Origin: Pseudomonas alkylphenolica
GTDB lineage: Bacteria; Pseudomonadota; Gammaproteobacteria; Pseudomonadales; Pseudomonadaceae
Assembly: GCF_016009175.1 (NCBI RefSeq)
Contig: NZ_JADUCM010000010.1
Coordinates: 1 to 64,000 of the forward strand
Direction of reading: 5' to 3'
DNA length: 64,000 bases
Shown: positions 28,889 to 37,647 of the stretch, one piece after another
How the letters are laid out: every line of letters starts with the position of its first letter
Position numbering within the stretch: position 1 is the stretch's first letter
Translations under genes and position numbers: made by a program
Notes under the pieces: generated by a model
Told to the model about the DNA's origin: nothing
Databases searched by the model: none
What the model saw: the letters and a program-made list of their open reading frames with translations, nothing else

Positions 28889-28974
28889 GAGCGTGGCTTG
28901 CCCGCGAAAAACGACGACGCAGTGCATCTGGGGCACCGCAGTGCCTGGTTCGCCGGCAAGCCTGGCTCCTACAG
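28886..28974. repeat. Paired REP element between tatA-like and ankyrin genes
   Basis: The arms TAGGAGCGTGGCTTGCCCGC and CGCCGGCAAGCCTGGCTCCTA face each other across about 45 bases. Both arms carry the GTAGGAGC end whose TAG serves as stop codon: for the tatA-like gene on the plus strand and for the ankyrin gene on the minus strand. Confidence 0.8.
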
Positions 28975-29637
28975 GGCCGATTCGAGGATTTTCACCATCT
29001 CGGCATAGCCGCGCTGGCGCGCGTGGGCCAGTGGCGTCACGCCGTCCTTGTCGGCAATGTTCACATCGGCGCCGGCCTTCACCAGCATCTCGACGATCTG
29101 CACATGACGCGGACCGCCGTCGCTGAGCACGATGGCTTCCATCAACGCCGTCCAGTGCAGGCGGTTCAGGTGGTTCACATCGACGCCTGCTTCAATCAGC
29201 GTACGCACGGTGTCGACATGGCCACGCTCGGCGGCCGGGATCAGTGCCGTGCCGCCGTAGCGGTTGGTGCTTTTCAGGTCGGCGCCGTGGGCCAGGGTCA
29301 GGCGCAGGATCTGCTCGTAGCCACGGGCACCGGCATACAGGTAAGGGCTGTCGTCGATGTTGTCCTTGGCATTGACGTTGGCACCGGCCTCGATCAATAC
29401 CCGGGCTGCATCGACCTGGTTGCGGTGGGTGGCCAGCAGCAGCGGCGTACGCCCCTGTTTGTCGCGGGCTTCGCGGTCGGCGCCCTGTTCCAGCAGGCTG
29501 CGCACGCGTGCGGCATCGCCGCGTTCAGCCGCTTCGCGTAATTGGCTTTCCAGCGCGCCCCCTTCGGCACTGGCGGTGATCGAGGTCATCATGGCGAGCA
29601 GGAATGCAAAAAAGACGCTGAGGTGTTCCATACGCAT
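28969..29637 (-). CDS. Exported ankyrin-repeat protein
   Basis: 222 residues. A signal peptide (about 1-23, ending ASA) is followed by five or six ankyrin repeats (for example DKQGRTPLLLATHRNQVDAA and YGGTALIPAAERGHVDTVRT). It is probably periplasmic. Pseudomonas ankyrin proteins of this size (AnkB-type) often sit beside catalase genes, but no catalase is present here. Partner unknown. GGAG lies eight bases before the first ATG. Confidence 0.88.
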   Translation of the reverse strand: MRMEHLSVFFAFLLAMMTSITASAEGGALESQLREAAERGDAARVRSLLEQGADREARDKQGRTPLLLATHRNQVDAARVLIEAGANVNAKDNIDDSPYLYAGARGYEQILRLTLAHGADLKSTNRYGGTALIPAAERGHVDTVRTLIEAGVDVNHLNRLHWTALMEAIVLSDGGPRHVQIVEMLVKAGADVNIADKDGVTPLAHARQRGYAEMVKILESAL

Positions 29638-29715
29638 CCGCTTGTCTCCGTGTGTTGTCCTGTAAGAGGGGGCATGATAAAAATCCCGCTTTGCATTTAG
29701 AAGTTAAATATCCGC

Positions 29716-30597
29716 ATGGACATCAGTGTAAAGCCAAATAGGTCGTTGTTTGATCTCGACCTGCTCCGGGCCATTGTCGTGGTGGCTGACTGCGGCAGCT
29801 TTACTACCGCCGCCGCACGCCTGCACTCTACCCAGTCCACGGTGAGCCAGAAGGTCAAGCGCCTGGAAGACATGGTCGGCCATCGCCTGTTGGTGCGCGG
29901 CAACCGTGATGTACTGCCCACCGACGCCGGCCAGACGTTGCTCGGTTATGCCCGGCACATGCTGGCACTCAATGACCAGATGCTCGAAGCCCTGGCGGGC
30001 GCCACGGTCGGTGTGACAGTACGTCTGGGTGTGCCGGAAGATTTTGTAGGCGGACGTACGACCAATGCCTTGTCGGCCTTCAATCGCAAGTACCAGCAGG
30101 TCAAACTGGAAGTCACCAGCGGCCTGTGCCGCGACCTGAGCCAGAGTTACGACAACGGCGAGCTTGACCTGGTGCTGCTCAAGCAGCGGCGCAACAGCCG
30201 TGAGGGCGTGGCCTGCTGGCCGGAAGAGTTGCAATGGATCGACAGCGCCCGCACGCCCTCGATCGAACTCGACCCGATCCCGCTGGTGACGTTCCCGCCA
30301 CGCGGCCTGTACCGCGACGACATGATCAACGCCATCGAAAGCATGGGGCGGCGCTGGCGCATCAGTTTTACCAGCTCCAGCCTCAGCGGCATTCAGGCGG
30401 CGGTGGCGGACGGCATGGGTATCAGCCTGCTGCCGCCACGGGCAGCGACCCGTGACCACGCCGTGCTCGGTGAGCAGAATGGCCTGCCGGTGATCGACAG
30501 CTATGAGATTGTCATCGTTCATCGGCCGACAGCCGATCCGATGGTCAAGGAGTTGGCCGGGGTACTGGCTGGCCTGCTTGAGGCCCACGCGGTTTAG
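29716..30597 (+). CDS. LysR-family transcriptional regulator
   Basis: 293 residues. The winged helix (LDLLRAIVVVADCGSFTTAA, then STQSTVSQKVKRLEDMVG) is in the N-terminal 70 residues, followed by a substrate-binding-like effector domain. It diverges from the ankyrin gene and converges on the START-domain gene with a one-base gap. Neither neighbour identifies the target or effector. Confidence 0.9.
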   Translation: MDISVKPNRSLFDLDLLRAIVVVADCGSFTTAAARLHSTQSTVSQKVKRLEDMVGHRLLVRGNRDVLPTDAGQTLLGYARHMLALNDQMLEALAGATVGVTVRLGVPEDFVGGRTTNALSAFNRKYQQVKLEVTSGLCRDLSQSYDNGELDLVLLKQRRNSREGVACWPEELQWIDSARTPSIELDPIPLVTFPPRGLYRDDMINAIESMGRRWRISFTSSSLSGIQAAVADGMGISLLPPRAATRDHAVLGEQNGLPVIDSYEIVIVHRPTADPMVKELAGVLAGLLEAHAV

Positions 30598-30598
30598 C

Positions 30599-31234
30599 TC
30601 AGGGCTGCGTGGTGTCGTCGCTCGGGCGCAGGCCCTGGCGCTCGGCCACTGCGCGCAGGGTGCGCAGCGACACCATCGGCGCATCGATAACAAACTGATT
30701 GGCCAGCCATGAAGGAATGTCGCCTGCAGGGTCGGCCTCCAATTGATAGGTGACTTCGGTCAGGTGATCGCTTTTGGGGGTCAGGGTCCACAGGCCTTCG
30801 AGCCTGGTGACCCGGACGAACCCCGGTTGGCGCGCCATTTTGCCGCTGACAGCGCTCAAATGACGGATCAGCGTGCCATCGTCGGCGCGCTCGGTACGCA
30901 CCTGGATCACCATGTCACGCGGGTTGGTCGGCCAGGGCAGCTCGGTGGTCATGTAGACCCATGTGGTGTCGCCCTCGACATCCAGCAGTCGCATGCTGGC
31001 GCAGCCATACAACCACTTGCAGGCCACCCGCAGGTTCTCCTGCAGGTCGCTCAAGGTACGCACATCGGCCTTGATCTGGGTGACGCCGCGAAAGCGCTGG
31101 TACTTGGAGCCCGGCACGTCACTGAGGTACACCTGGATACCACTGCGGTCCTGGGCCAATGCCCAGTCCTGGGCCTGCGCGCCGCTGCACAGGAGCAAGA
31201 CCAGAAGCGTGCTGCAGGCAGCGCGAAGGTTCAT
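30599..31234 (-). CDS. Exported START-domain (SRPBCC) lipid-binding-like protein
   Basis: 211 residues. After a signal peptide (MNLRAACSTLLVLLLCSGAQA) comes a START-like fold: VYLSDVPGSKYQRFRGVTQI, WVYMTTELPWPTNPRDMVIQ and a C-terminal helix region. START domains bind lipids or other hydrophobic ligands; in bacteria the ligand is usually unknown. The start at 31234 is chosen because it yields a clean signal peptide. A terminator precedes it, so it is transcribed independently of the AllE-like gene. Confidence 0.85.
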   Translation of the reverse strand: MNLRAACSTLLVLLLCSGAQAQDWALAQDRSGIQVYLSDVPGSKYQRFRGVTQIKADVRTLSDLQENLRVACKWLYGCASMRLLDVEGDTTWVYMTTELPWPTNPRDMVIQVRTERADDGTLIRHLSAVSGKMARQPGFVRVTRLEGLWTLTPKSDHLTEVTYQLEADPAGDIPSWLANQFVIDAPMVSLRTLRAVAERQGLRPSDDTTQP

Positions 31235-31293
31235 CAGCCAGGCTCCATGAGGCAATGGGTCGAACTCAAGCATAGGCCAGTGGTGCCATAACG

Positions 31294-31323
31294 AAAAAAC
31301 CCGCCGGTGAAGGCGGGTTTTTT
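31294..31323. terminator. Strong bidirectional rho-independent terminator
   Basis: CCCGCC pairs with GGCGGG, flanked by A6 and T6 tracts, so it works in both directions. It lies 18 bases after the stop of the AllE-like gene. Confidence 0.9.
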
Positions 31324-31340
31324 GTACATCGAGCCTAGGC

Positions 31341-32177
31341 TTAACGCTGCGGGTTGAGCACCAGGTTCATGTGACGGTTGACGTCCTTGTACAGCAGGTA
31401 GCTGAACGGGCCCGGGCCGCCGGCGTAGCAGGCCTGCGGGCAGAAAGCGCGCAGCCACATGAAGTCGCCGGCTTCGACCTCGACCCAGTCCTGGTTCAGG
31501 CGGTACACCGCTTTACCTTCCAGGACGTACAGGCCGTGTTCCATGACGTGGGTTTCGGCGAACGGAATCACGCCGCCTGGCAGGAAGGTCACGATGTTGA
31601 CGTGCATGTCGTGGCGCATGTCAGCCATGTCGACGAAGCGGGTGGTGACCCAGCGGCCTTCGGTACCCGGCATCTCGATGACGGTGGCGTTGTCGCGGTG
31701 GGTAACGAACGACTCAGGAACCGCCACACCTTCGACTTTCTGGTAGTGCTTGCGCAGCCAGTGGAAGGTGACGTTGGATTTGCTGTTGTTGCGCAGGCTC
31801 CACTCGGCGCCTGGTGCCAGGAAGGCGTAGCCGCCCGGTGCCAGGGTGTGGTGCTTGCCTTCGACGGTGACGTCGATCTCGCCTTCAACCACGAACAGCA
31901 CCGCTTCGGCGTTCGGGTCCAGCTCCGGGCGTTCGCTGCCGCCTTCAGGCGCGACTTCGACGATGTACTGGGAGAAGGTCTCGGCGAAACCGGTCAGCGG
32001 GCGGGCGATGACCCACATGCGCATCTTGTCCCAGAATGGCAGGTGGCTGGTGACGATGTCACGCATCACGCCTTTAGGGATGACGGCATAGGCTTCGGTG
32101 AACATGGCACGGTCTGTCAGCAGCTCGGTTTGAGCCGGGTGCCCACCGTGAGGGGCGTAGTAAGAAGATTTCGACAT
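31341..32177 (-). CDS. allE: (S)-ureidoglycine aminohydrolase-like bicupin (AllE/UGHY)
   Basis: 278 residues with two cupin modules: LFVVEGEIDVTVEGKHHTLA with YAFLAPGAEWS, and ETHVMEHGLYVLEGKAVYRL with DFMWLRAFCPQACY. AllE releases ammonia from (S)-ureidoglycine to give ureidoglycolate in purine ureide breakdown, using Mn2+. The second cupin holds the probable metal ligands (E-T-H...E-H). No other ureide gene is adjacent; an M20 amidohydrolase of allantoate type lies at 10417. A CA-rich leader motif precedes the start. Confidence 0.88.
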   Translation of the reverse strand: MSKSSYYAPHGGHPAQTELLTDRAMFTEAYAVIPKGVMRDIVTSHLPFWDKMRMWVIARPLTGFAETFSQYIVEVAPEGGSERPELDPNAEAVLFVVEGEIDVTVEGKHHTLAPGGYAFLAPGAEWSLRNNSKSNVTFHWLRKHYQKVEGVAVPESFVTHRDNATVIEMPGTEGRWVTTRFVDMADMRHDMHVNIVTFLPGGVIPFAETHVMEHGLYVLEGKAVYRLNQDWVEVEAGDFMWLRAFCPQACYAGGPGPFSYLLYKDVNRHMNLVLNPQR

Positions 32178-32189
32178 GGACAGTCTCGA

Positions 32190-32202
32190 CTTGTTGTTGT
32201 GT
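32190..32202 (-). promoter_or_regulatory. Candidate Crc/Hfq CA motif before allE
   Basis: The minus strand reads ACACAACAACAAG, about 12 bases before the ATG. It is the best ACAACAA match in the window and suggests repression by preferred carbon sources. Confidence 0.5.
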
Positions 32203-32360
32203 CCCCGTGCCTGGCAGCGCCATCTGGCGTTGCTTGGGGATGCATCAACACGATATAGACAAGCTCGTACTATCCACAAATTAAATGTTGAAATACCCGG
32301 TATTTGATTGGTGAATGCCGACCGGGTGTGTCCGCGTGTCGGCATCGGTCACTCAGCTAA

Positions 32361-33341
32361 TCACGGTAAAACCGACACCGGGTACACCGCATCCGCTACG
32401 CGCAGCGCCTTGGGAATCAGGCCCAGGCCCTGAAAAGTGTCGGCCAGTTTCTGCTGTTCGGCGGTGATGCTGCTGTCGATCGGCACGGCATTGTAGTTGC
32501 GGCGTTCACTGGCCACTTGCAGCACATCGGCACTGATGCCCAGTTGCGGGGCGAGCAGGGCGGCGACTTCATCCGGCTTTTGATTGGCCCAGGCGCTGAC
32601 CTTGGCCAGTTCGCTGAAGAACGTTTTCAGCAGGGCGCGGTTGTTGTCGGCAAAGGCGGCCGACGACAGGTAGAAGGTACGGTTGTTGGACAGGCCGCTG
32701 CCGTCACGCAGGTTCTTCAAGCCAGGCTGTTTCTCCGCGGCGGCGAGGAACGGATCCCACAGGGTGACGGCCTGCACGCTACCCGATTGCAGGGCGGCCA
32801 CGGCATCGGCGGCGTTGTTGACGTAGGCCGGAGTAATGTCCTTGTAGCTCAGGCCGGCGTCCTGCAGCGCCACGGCGAGCAGGTACTGGGCATTCCAGCC
32901 CCGGCCGGTGGCAACGCGCTGACCTTTGAGTGCCTGGACGTTGGCGATCTTGTCCTGCTCCCGCACCACCAGCCCGATACCGTGAGGGTAGGGCTGTTCG
33001 GCCGCCAGGTAGACCACCGGCTTGCCGGCGGCCTGGGCGAACACCGACGGCGCATCGGCAGCATGGCCCAGGTCGATGGCGCCGGTGCTCAAGGCTTCGA
33101 GCAACTGCGGGCCGGCAGCGAATTCATACCAGCTGACACTCACGCCTTGCGGTGCCAGGGCCTTTTCCAGGGCACCGCTGCCTTTGAGAATGTTGATGCT
33201 GTTGAATTTCTGGTAGCCGATGCGCAGGGTTTTGCTCGGTTCGGCCAGTGCACTTTGGCCGGGTAGCCACAAGGCGGCGAAGGCTGCGAGCAGGCCGCCG
33301 GTCAGCAGGCGGCGCAGGGGGGAATGGGGCGTGTGCGACAT
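32361..33341 (-). CDS. SsuA-type aliphatic sulfonate ABC substrate-binding protein (orphan)
   Basis: 326 residues. A signal peptide (about 1-35, ending ALA) is followed by the SsuA/TauA fold (LRIGYQKFNSINILKGSGAL; STGAIDLGHAADAPSVFAQA; VTLWDPFLAAAEKQPGLKNL). It would capture sulfonates or sulfate esters in the periplasm during sulfur limitation. No permease, ATPase or monooxygenase gene is adjacent, so it must share a transporter encoded elsewhere. The ATG at 33341 with GGAG seven bases upstream is preferred to a longer form. Confidence 0.88.
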   Translation of the reverse strand: MSHTPHSPLRRLLTGGLLAAFAALWLPGQSALAEPSKTLRIGYQKFNSINILKGSGALEKALAPQGVSVSWYEFAAGPQLLEALSTGAIDLGHAADAPSVFAQAAGKPVVYLAAEQPYPHGIGLVVREQDKIANVQALKGQRVATGRGWNAQYLLAVALQDAGLSYKDITPAYVNNAADAVAALQSGSVQAVTLWDPFLAAAEKQPGLKNLRDGSGLSNNRTFYLSSAAFADNNRALLKTFFSELAKVSAWANQKPDEVAALLAPQLGISADVLQVASERRNYNAVPIDSSITAEQQKLADTFQGLGLIPKALRVADAVYPVSVLP

Positions 33342-33500
33342 GGGCGAACTCCTGGTATGCAAGGTCAGTTGATGACCGAAAATATAAGGAGGCGCCGAGG
33401 GCGTATCAATTTGTTTATTCCGTTTTGTTAGATTGTTTTGTTATTTTTATATCCTTTTGTTTTTAAGTGCATGTGTCCGCGAAGCCCTGAAAGGCCGCAG

Positions 33501-33971
33501 TCAGGTGCCGGCAATCGGCACCTGTAGCGTCGACTTCACCCGCTCCAGCACCACGATGGTCCGAAACCACTTCACGTTCGGGTTGTCATGGAACAGCCGC
33601 TGGGTCAGGGCCTGGAACTCGCTCATGCTCGCCACCGTCAGCACCAGCATGAAATCGGCGTCGCCAGTGACGTAATAGCACTGCTGGATCTCGGGCCCGG
33701 AGAAGGTCTGTTTCATCAGCTCAAGGTCGGCCGACTGGGTGCGTTCGGCATGCACTTCGACCATCAGGGTAATGACCTGGCCGACCTTCTCCGGGTCGAT
33801 CACCGCCACGTTGGCCTGGATGAAACCGTTGCTTTTGAGGCGCTGGATGCGCCGCTGCACCGAAGCGCTGGACAGGTGCACACGCTCGGCCAGTTCGCGC
33901 AGGGGCAGACTGTTGTCCTGCTGTAAGGCCGTGAGCAGGGCCAGGTCGAAGTCGTCCAGTGCAGGTTTCAT
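33501..33971 (-). CDS. Lrp/AsnC-family transcriptional regulator
   Basis: 156 residues: an N-terminal helix-turn-helix (LPLRELAERVHLSSASVQRRIQRL) and a C-terminal RAM effector domain (VTGDADFMLVLTVASMSEFQ). It lies divergent to an EamA exporter, the common arrangement for amino-acid-sensing exporter control. The ATG at 33971 is used; a TTG six bases earlier is possible. Confidence 0.9.
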   Translation of the reverse strand: MKPALDDFDLALLTALQQDNSLPLRELAERVHLSSASVQRRIQRLKSNGFIQANVAVIDPEKVGQVITLMVEVHAERTQSADLELMKQTFSGPEIQQCYYVTGDADFMLVLTVASMSEFQALTQRLFHDNPNVKWFRTIVVLERVKSTLQVPIAGT

Positions 33972-34071
33972 GTGCAAAAATTTCTCATCTTGACGCTGAA
34001 AAACGAGGGCACTTTTCAGACTGTACGCAATAAATTATCACGCTCTGAAACCCATCGTGAAGGACTCTGTC

Positions 34072-35010
34072 ATGCACCGGCCTGCTTCCGCCAACGTCGC
34101 GTTGGGCGTATTGCTGAACGTTCTGGCGTCGGTGCTGTTTGCCGTAATGTACGCTTACACCCACTTGCTCAAACCTTTGGGCGGCGAAGAAATCTACGGC
34201 TGGCGCATGCTCCTGACCGCGCCGTGCCTGACACTGATGCTGCTCGTCAGCGGCCGTTGGCACGAAGTGCGCCGCTTGTTCCAGCGACTGCGCAACGAGC
34301 ACGGGTTCTGGATCGTTCGCTTGCTGTCGTCGGCATTGCTGGGGGCGCAGCTGTGGTTGTTCATGTGGGCGCCGATCAACGGCTACGGGCTGGATGTGTC
34401 CCTTGGCTATTTCCTCATGCCGCTGACCATGGCGATCTTCGGCCGCCTGGCCTTCAAAGACAACATCAGCCGTTTGCAACTGCTCGCCTGTGCTATCGCC
34501 GCGGTGGGGGTGATCAACCAGATCGCCATCGCCAAGGCCATCACCTGGCCTGTGCTGGCGGTCAGCCTCGGCTACCCGGTGTACTTCTGGTTGCGGCGGG
34601 TCAGTGACAGCAACACCATGGGCGGGCTGTGGTTCGACATGACGTTGAGCCTGCCGGTGAGCCTGTACTTTGTGCTCAAGGGCGGGGTGGTGCTGGGTGT
34701 GGCCGGCAGTGGTTCGGCGCTGCCCTGGCTGGTGGCCGGGCTGGGCGCGATCAGTGCGTCGGCGTTGGCCCTGCAGGCGCTGTCCGGGCCACGGTTGAAC
34801 CTGACCCTGTTCGGCCTGCTGATTTACGTTGAGCCGGTGCTGCTGGTGCTGGCCTCGGTCCTGCTGGGTGAAACCATTGCCCCGGCGCAGTGGCCGACCT
34901 ACATCGCCATCTGGCTGGCGATGCTGGTGTTGATGGTCGAAGGTGGCCTGAGCCTGAACGGTGCGCGGCGCGATTACTCGCCCAGTCGTTGTTCCCGCGA
35001 GGGCGGATAA
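34072..35010 (+). CDS. EamA/RarD-type drug-metabolite transporter
   Basis: 312 residues with ten hydrophobic helices in two EamA halves (LGVLLNVLASVLFAVMYAYT; LSLPVSLYFVLKGGVVLG). The MYAYTHLLKPLGGEEIYGWR start resembles RarD permeases. Probably an amino-acid or metabolite exporter controlled by the divergent Lrp protein. AAGGA lies seven bases before the ATG at 34072. Its last 37 bases overlap the end of the convergent AraC-type gene. Confidence 0.87.
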   Translation: MHRPASANVALGVLLNVLASVLFAVMYAYTHLLKPLGGEEIYGWRMLLTAPCLTLMLLVSGRWHEVRRLFQRLRNEHGFWIVRLLSSALLGAQLWLFMWAPINGYGLDVSLGYFLMPLTMAIFGRLAFKDNISRLQLLACAIAAVGVINQIAIAKAITWPVLAVSLGYPVYFWLRRVSDSNTMGGLWFDMTLSLPVSLYFVLKGGVVLGVAGSGSALPWLVAGLGAISASALALQALSGPRLNLTLFGLLIYVEPVLLVLASVLLGETIAPAQWPTYIAIWLAMLVLMVEGGLSLNGARRDYSPSRCSREGG

Positions 35011-35936
35011 CCAAAGAAGGCGCTGTAGCATTTGCTGAAATGCGACACCGAGACAAAGCCGCAGGCAATTGCCACGTCCATCAGCGCCAGGTCGGAGTAC
35101 TGCAGCAGGCGGCGGCTTTTGGTGATGCGCAACTCCATGTAATAGCGGCTGGGCGAGGTGCCCAGCTGTGCCTGGAACAGGCGGTCGATCTGCCGGCGGG
35201 AGCGCCCGCAGTAAGTGGCCAGCTGATCCAGGCTGAGGGTTTCTTCGAGGTTGTTTTCCATCAGCTCGACGATGGTGCGCAGAGGCGCGCTCATGGACTT
35301 TTTCGAGTGGCTGTCGACCCGCCGGAAGCGTGCCCCGGAGAACGCCAGGATTTCCTCGACGCCGCCGGCCAGCGCTTCGCCCTGTTGCTGCCTGAGCAGC
35401 GCCAGCATCAGTTCCAGCGCGCCGTTGGGGCTGGCGGCGGTCAGGCGGTCGCGGTCCAGCACATGGCTTGCCGGGGTGATGGTGCTGTGTGCACTGCGTT
35501 CGGCAAGGCTGGCCCGCTGCTCGGGGTGAATGGTGCACTGGTAGTCCGCCAGCACCCCGGCGCGACCGAGAAAATACGCGCCGTTCCATAGCCCGCCGAG
35601 CGCCAGGCCATGCTGCGCGGCATCGCTCAGCAGGCGATCGAGTTCGGGAAACTTGAGTGGGGTGCGCAAGCCACCGCACACCACCAGCATGTCCAGTGCT
35701 GCCAGCTGCGAGCGTTGAAACGCAGTGGCATAAATTTCGAGGCCAAGGTCGCTCATCACCCGCTCGCCAACCAGTGACAGCGGGGTAATGGTGAACAGAT
35801 TGTTCTGCAGCAGGTTCGCGGTGACCAGCACATCCATGGCCACGGTGAAGCTGGCCATGGAGAAATTCTCCAGCAACAGAAAGCCTACCCGGTAGGCGGG
35901 TGATGTGGCGGCTTCGGGCTGCTTGCGGTTCAGCAT
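34974..35936 (-). CDS. GlxA-family AraC regulator (DJ-1/PfpI-like plus HTH)
   Basis: 320 residues. An N-terminal DJ-1/PfpI-like domain (RVGFLLLENFSMASFTVAMD; MLVVCGGLRTP, lacking the catalytic Cys in the usual elbow) is followed by an AraC double helix-turn-helix (LSLDQLATYCGRSRRQIDRLF; MDVAIACGFVSVSHFSKCYS). Relatives such as GbdR, CdhR and ArgR control quaternary amine or amino-acid catabolism. No target is evident here. The ATG at 35936 is the only credible start; its ribosome-binding site is weak. Confidence 0.87.
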   Translation of the reverse strand: MLNRKQPEAATSPAYRVGFLLLENFSMASFTVAMDVLVTANLLQNNLFTITPLSLVGERVMSDLGLEIYATAFQRSQLAALDMLVVCGGLRTPLKFPELDRLLSDAAQHGLALGGLWNGAYFLGRAGVLADYQCTIHPEQRASLAERSAHSTITPASHVLDRDRLTAASPNGALELMLALLRQQQGEALAGGVEEILAFSGARFRRVDSHSKKSMSAPLRTIVELMENNLEETLSLDQLATYCGRSRRQIDRLFQAQLGTSPSRYYMELRITKSRRLLQYSDLALMDVAIACGFVSVSHFSKCYSAFFGYPPSREQRLGE

Positions 35937-36169
35937 GTTGCTGCTGCTGGATTTCTGGCTGAACTGGCGAGGGGTGGGCAATGTCGGCTCCGCTGGGCAT
36001 GGCTTGGCGCCGCCGAGTGTGCGTTCAGTGCAGGGGAAAAACAATAAGGGCGTTCACTGTGCCGCAGCGCGTTCGCATTGGCCTTGCAGGCCCGGGCGAG
36101 GCGGATGGGGCGCCTCGCCCTTAACGGCAGCGCACGGTTCAGTTCACGTGCGTCATTGCCATTGTCCGT

Positions 36170-37273
36170 TTACCACCTGACCCGTACCCCGAGGTTGCCA
36201 ACCATGCCACTAAGATCGCTGTTATCGACATCGCGGCTGTAGTCGGCGCTGACAAACAGCGCGACGGTGGGGCTGACCCGGGCAACCAGGCCCATTCCCA
36301 ACTCCACGGTGGTGGCGCTGCGGCCGCTGTTGAGCTTGTCGACGTTGTCCACCCTGACGATGTCGGTCTTGGCGTAGTCGTACCAGACGTTGGTGCGCAC
36401 GAAGGGCTCGATTGGCATGCCGCTGAGGTTGTAGCGCGCAGACAGCTTGGCGCCGATACGGCCGGTCCAGTTTGGCTGTTGGTCGAATGCCTGGCGGGTA
36501 TCGGTCTGGGTCTGGCTACCGGGGAAGTACTGCTGGTTGATCAACTGCGCCTGTGGTTCGAGGGTCCAGGTGTTGCCCAGGGCGACCGGGTAGCCACCCT
36601 CTACCGACAGGGTAATGGCATGACCGTCACCATCCAGACGCTGGCCGTTTTCACTGCGGCCGTTGACGTCGAAGCGGGTACCCATGGCCACGGCGTCCAC
36701 ATGCCAGCCTTGTTCGTGGGTCATGCTCCAGTACATCCCCAGGCTTTCGCCTTCAAGGCTCACGCTGTTTTTGCGGTCGCCTACCTGCGGTTTGCGCATG
36801 CCATCGAAGCCGCTTTGCAGGTTGCTGTGGCCGACGAAGAAACCGATGCGGTGAGTATTGCCGCCGGCGGTTTCGCGCACGAACAGGTCCGGGCTGATCT
36901 GCATGCTCTGGTTGCTCGCCTCCAGCCGCAAGGTTGCCGGTGCGCCCGTGGCGATCGGGGCCGGGTAGAACTGGCCCCAATGGCTGGCTATGGCGTCAGT
37001 ATCGGCAGCGGCGTTGCGCTCGGCCATGCGGTCGGAAAAGGCGTTCAAGGTGCTCAGGCCCAGGCCGCTGGCACTGACCGGGATCAGCGACGGCGATTGC
37101 TGCAGCGTCACAGGCACTCGATTGAACGCGTTCGGCGCTTGGATGAACGCGTGGAGCGGGTCGTTATCCTCCAGGCTCCATGCACGGGTTTCCAACGGGG
37201 TTGCCAAAAGCAGCGACGTGGAAACCGCATAGAAAACATACTCAAAGCCTGACGGATTCGGAGCTTTTTTCAT
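36170..37273 (-). CDS. Autotransporter beta-barrel protein without passenger
   Basis: 367 residues. A short N-terminal region with a signal-like stretch (YVFYAVSTSLLLATPLETRA) and a linker ending LNAFSDRMAERN leads into a C-terminal autotransporter barrel of about 260 residues, with alternating strands and the terminal sequence GNLGVRVRW. No beta-helix passenger is present: only about 80 residues lie between signal and barrel. It could be a relic, a stand-alone barrel, or a transporter for a very short exposed segment. GAGGAG lies upstream of the ATG. Confidence 0.82.
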   Translation of the reverse strand: MKKAPNPSGFEYVFYAVSTSLLLATPLETRAWSLEDNDPLHAFIQAPNAFNRVPVTLQQSPSLIPVSASGLGLSTLNAFSDRMAERNAAADTDAIASHWGQFYPAPIATGAPATLRLEASNQSMQISPDLFVRETAGGNTHRIGFFVGHSNLQSGFDGMRKPQVGDRKNSVSLEGESLGMYWSMTHEQGWHVDAVAMGTRFDVNGRSENGQRLDGDGHAITLSVEGGYPVALGNTWTLEPQAQLINQQYFPGSQTQTDTRQAFDQQPNWTGRIGAKLSARYNLSGMPIEPFVRTNVWYDYAKTDIVRVDNVDKLNSGRSATTVELGMGLVARVSPTVALFVSADYSRDVDNSDLSGMVGNLGVRVRW

Positions 37274-37647
37274 GGCGGATCTCCTCTGGTTGTTGCAGCC
37301 AATGTTTCTGGCCTGATGTCACGGGCTGTAATGCAAAACCAGAGGGCGACTCAAACCAGCAATACCGCTCCCGTCGCGCGCTGAAAGGCGCGAGCTAGAG
37401 GCTCGGAATGGGGATCTGCATTGCTGCATTACATGTAGCTAAGGAGAGGAGAGGTCGTGCGTCAAGAAAGCGTTAAATATCCGTTGTCAAGCTATTCACT
37501 CGGTCAATTCGCTGAAATTAAACAAAAATTTACATTTGATAGTGTCGACTGCTCTTTCGGCCCTGGCGGCTATGCCGAATCGTTGCTAACGCAGGCGCCA
37601 AAAGGCGCCCAGCGGTGGTAAGACCCTGTGACTTTTTTGCACTAAGC
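37274..37647. other. Intergenic gap without recognisable gene
   Basis: 374 bases. The part near 37480-37550 is AT-rich (AAATTAAACAAAAATTTACA) and may hold the promoter of the leftward barrel gene. A short hairpin AGGCGCC...GGCGCC lies near 37590-37610. I see no supported ORF or RNA gene. Confidence 0.4.
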
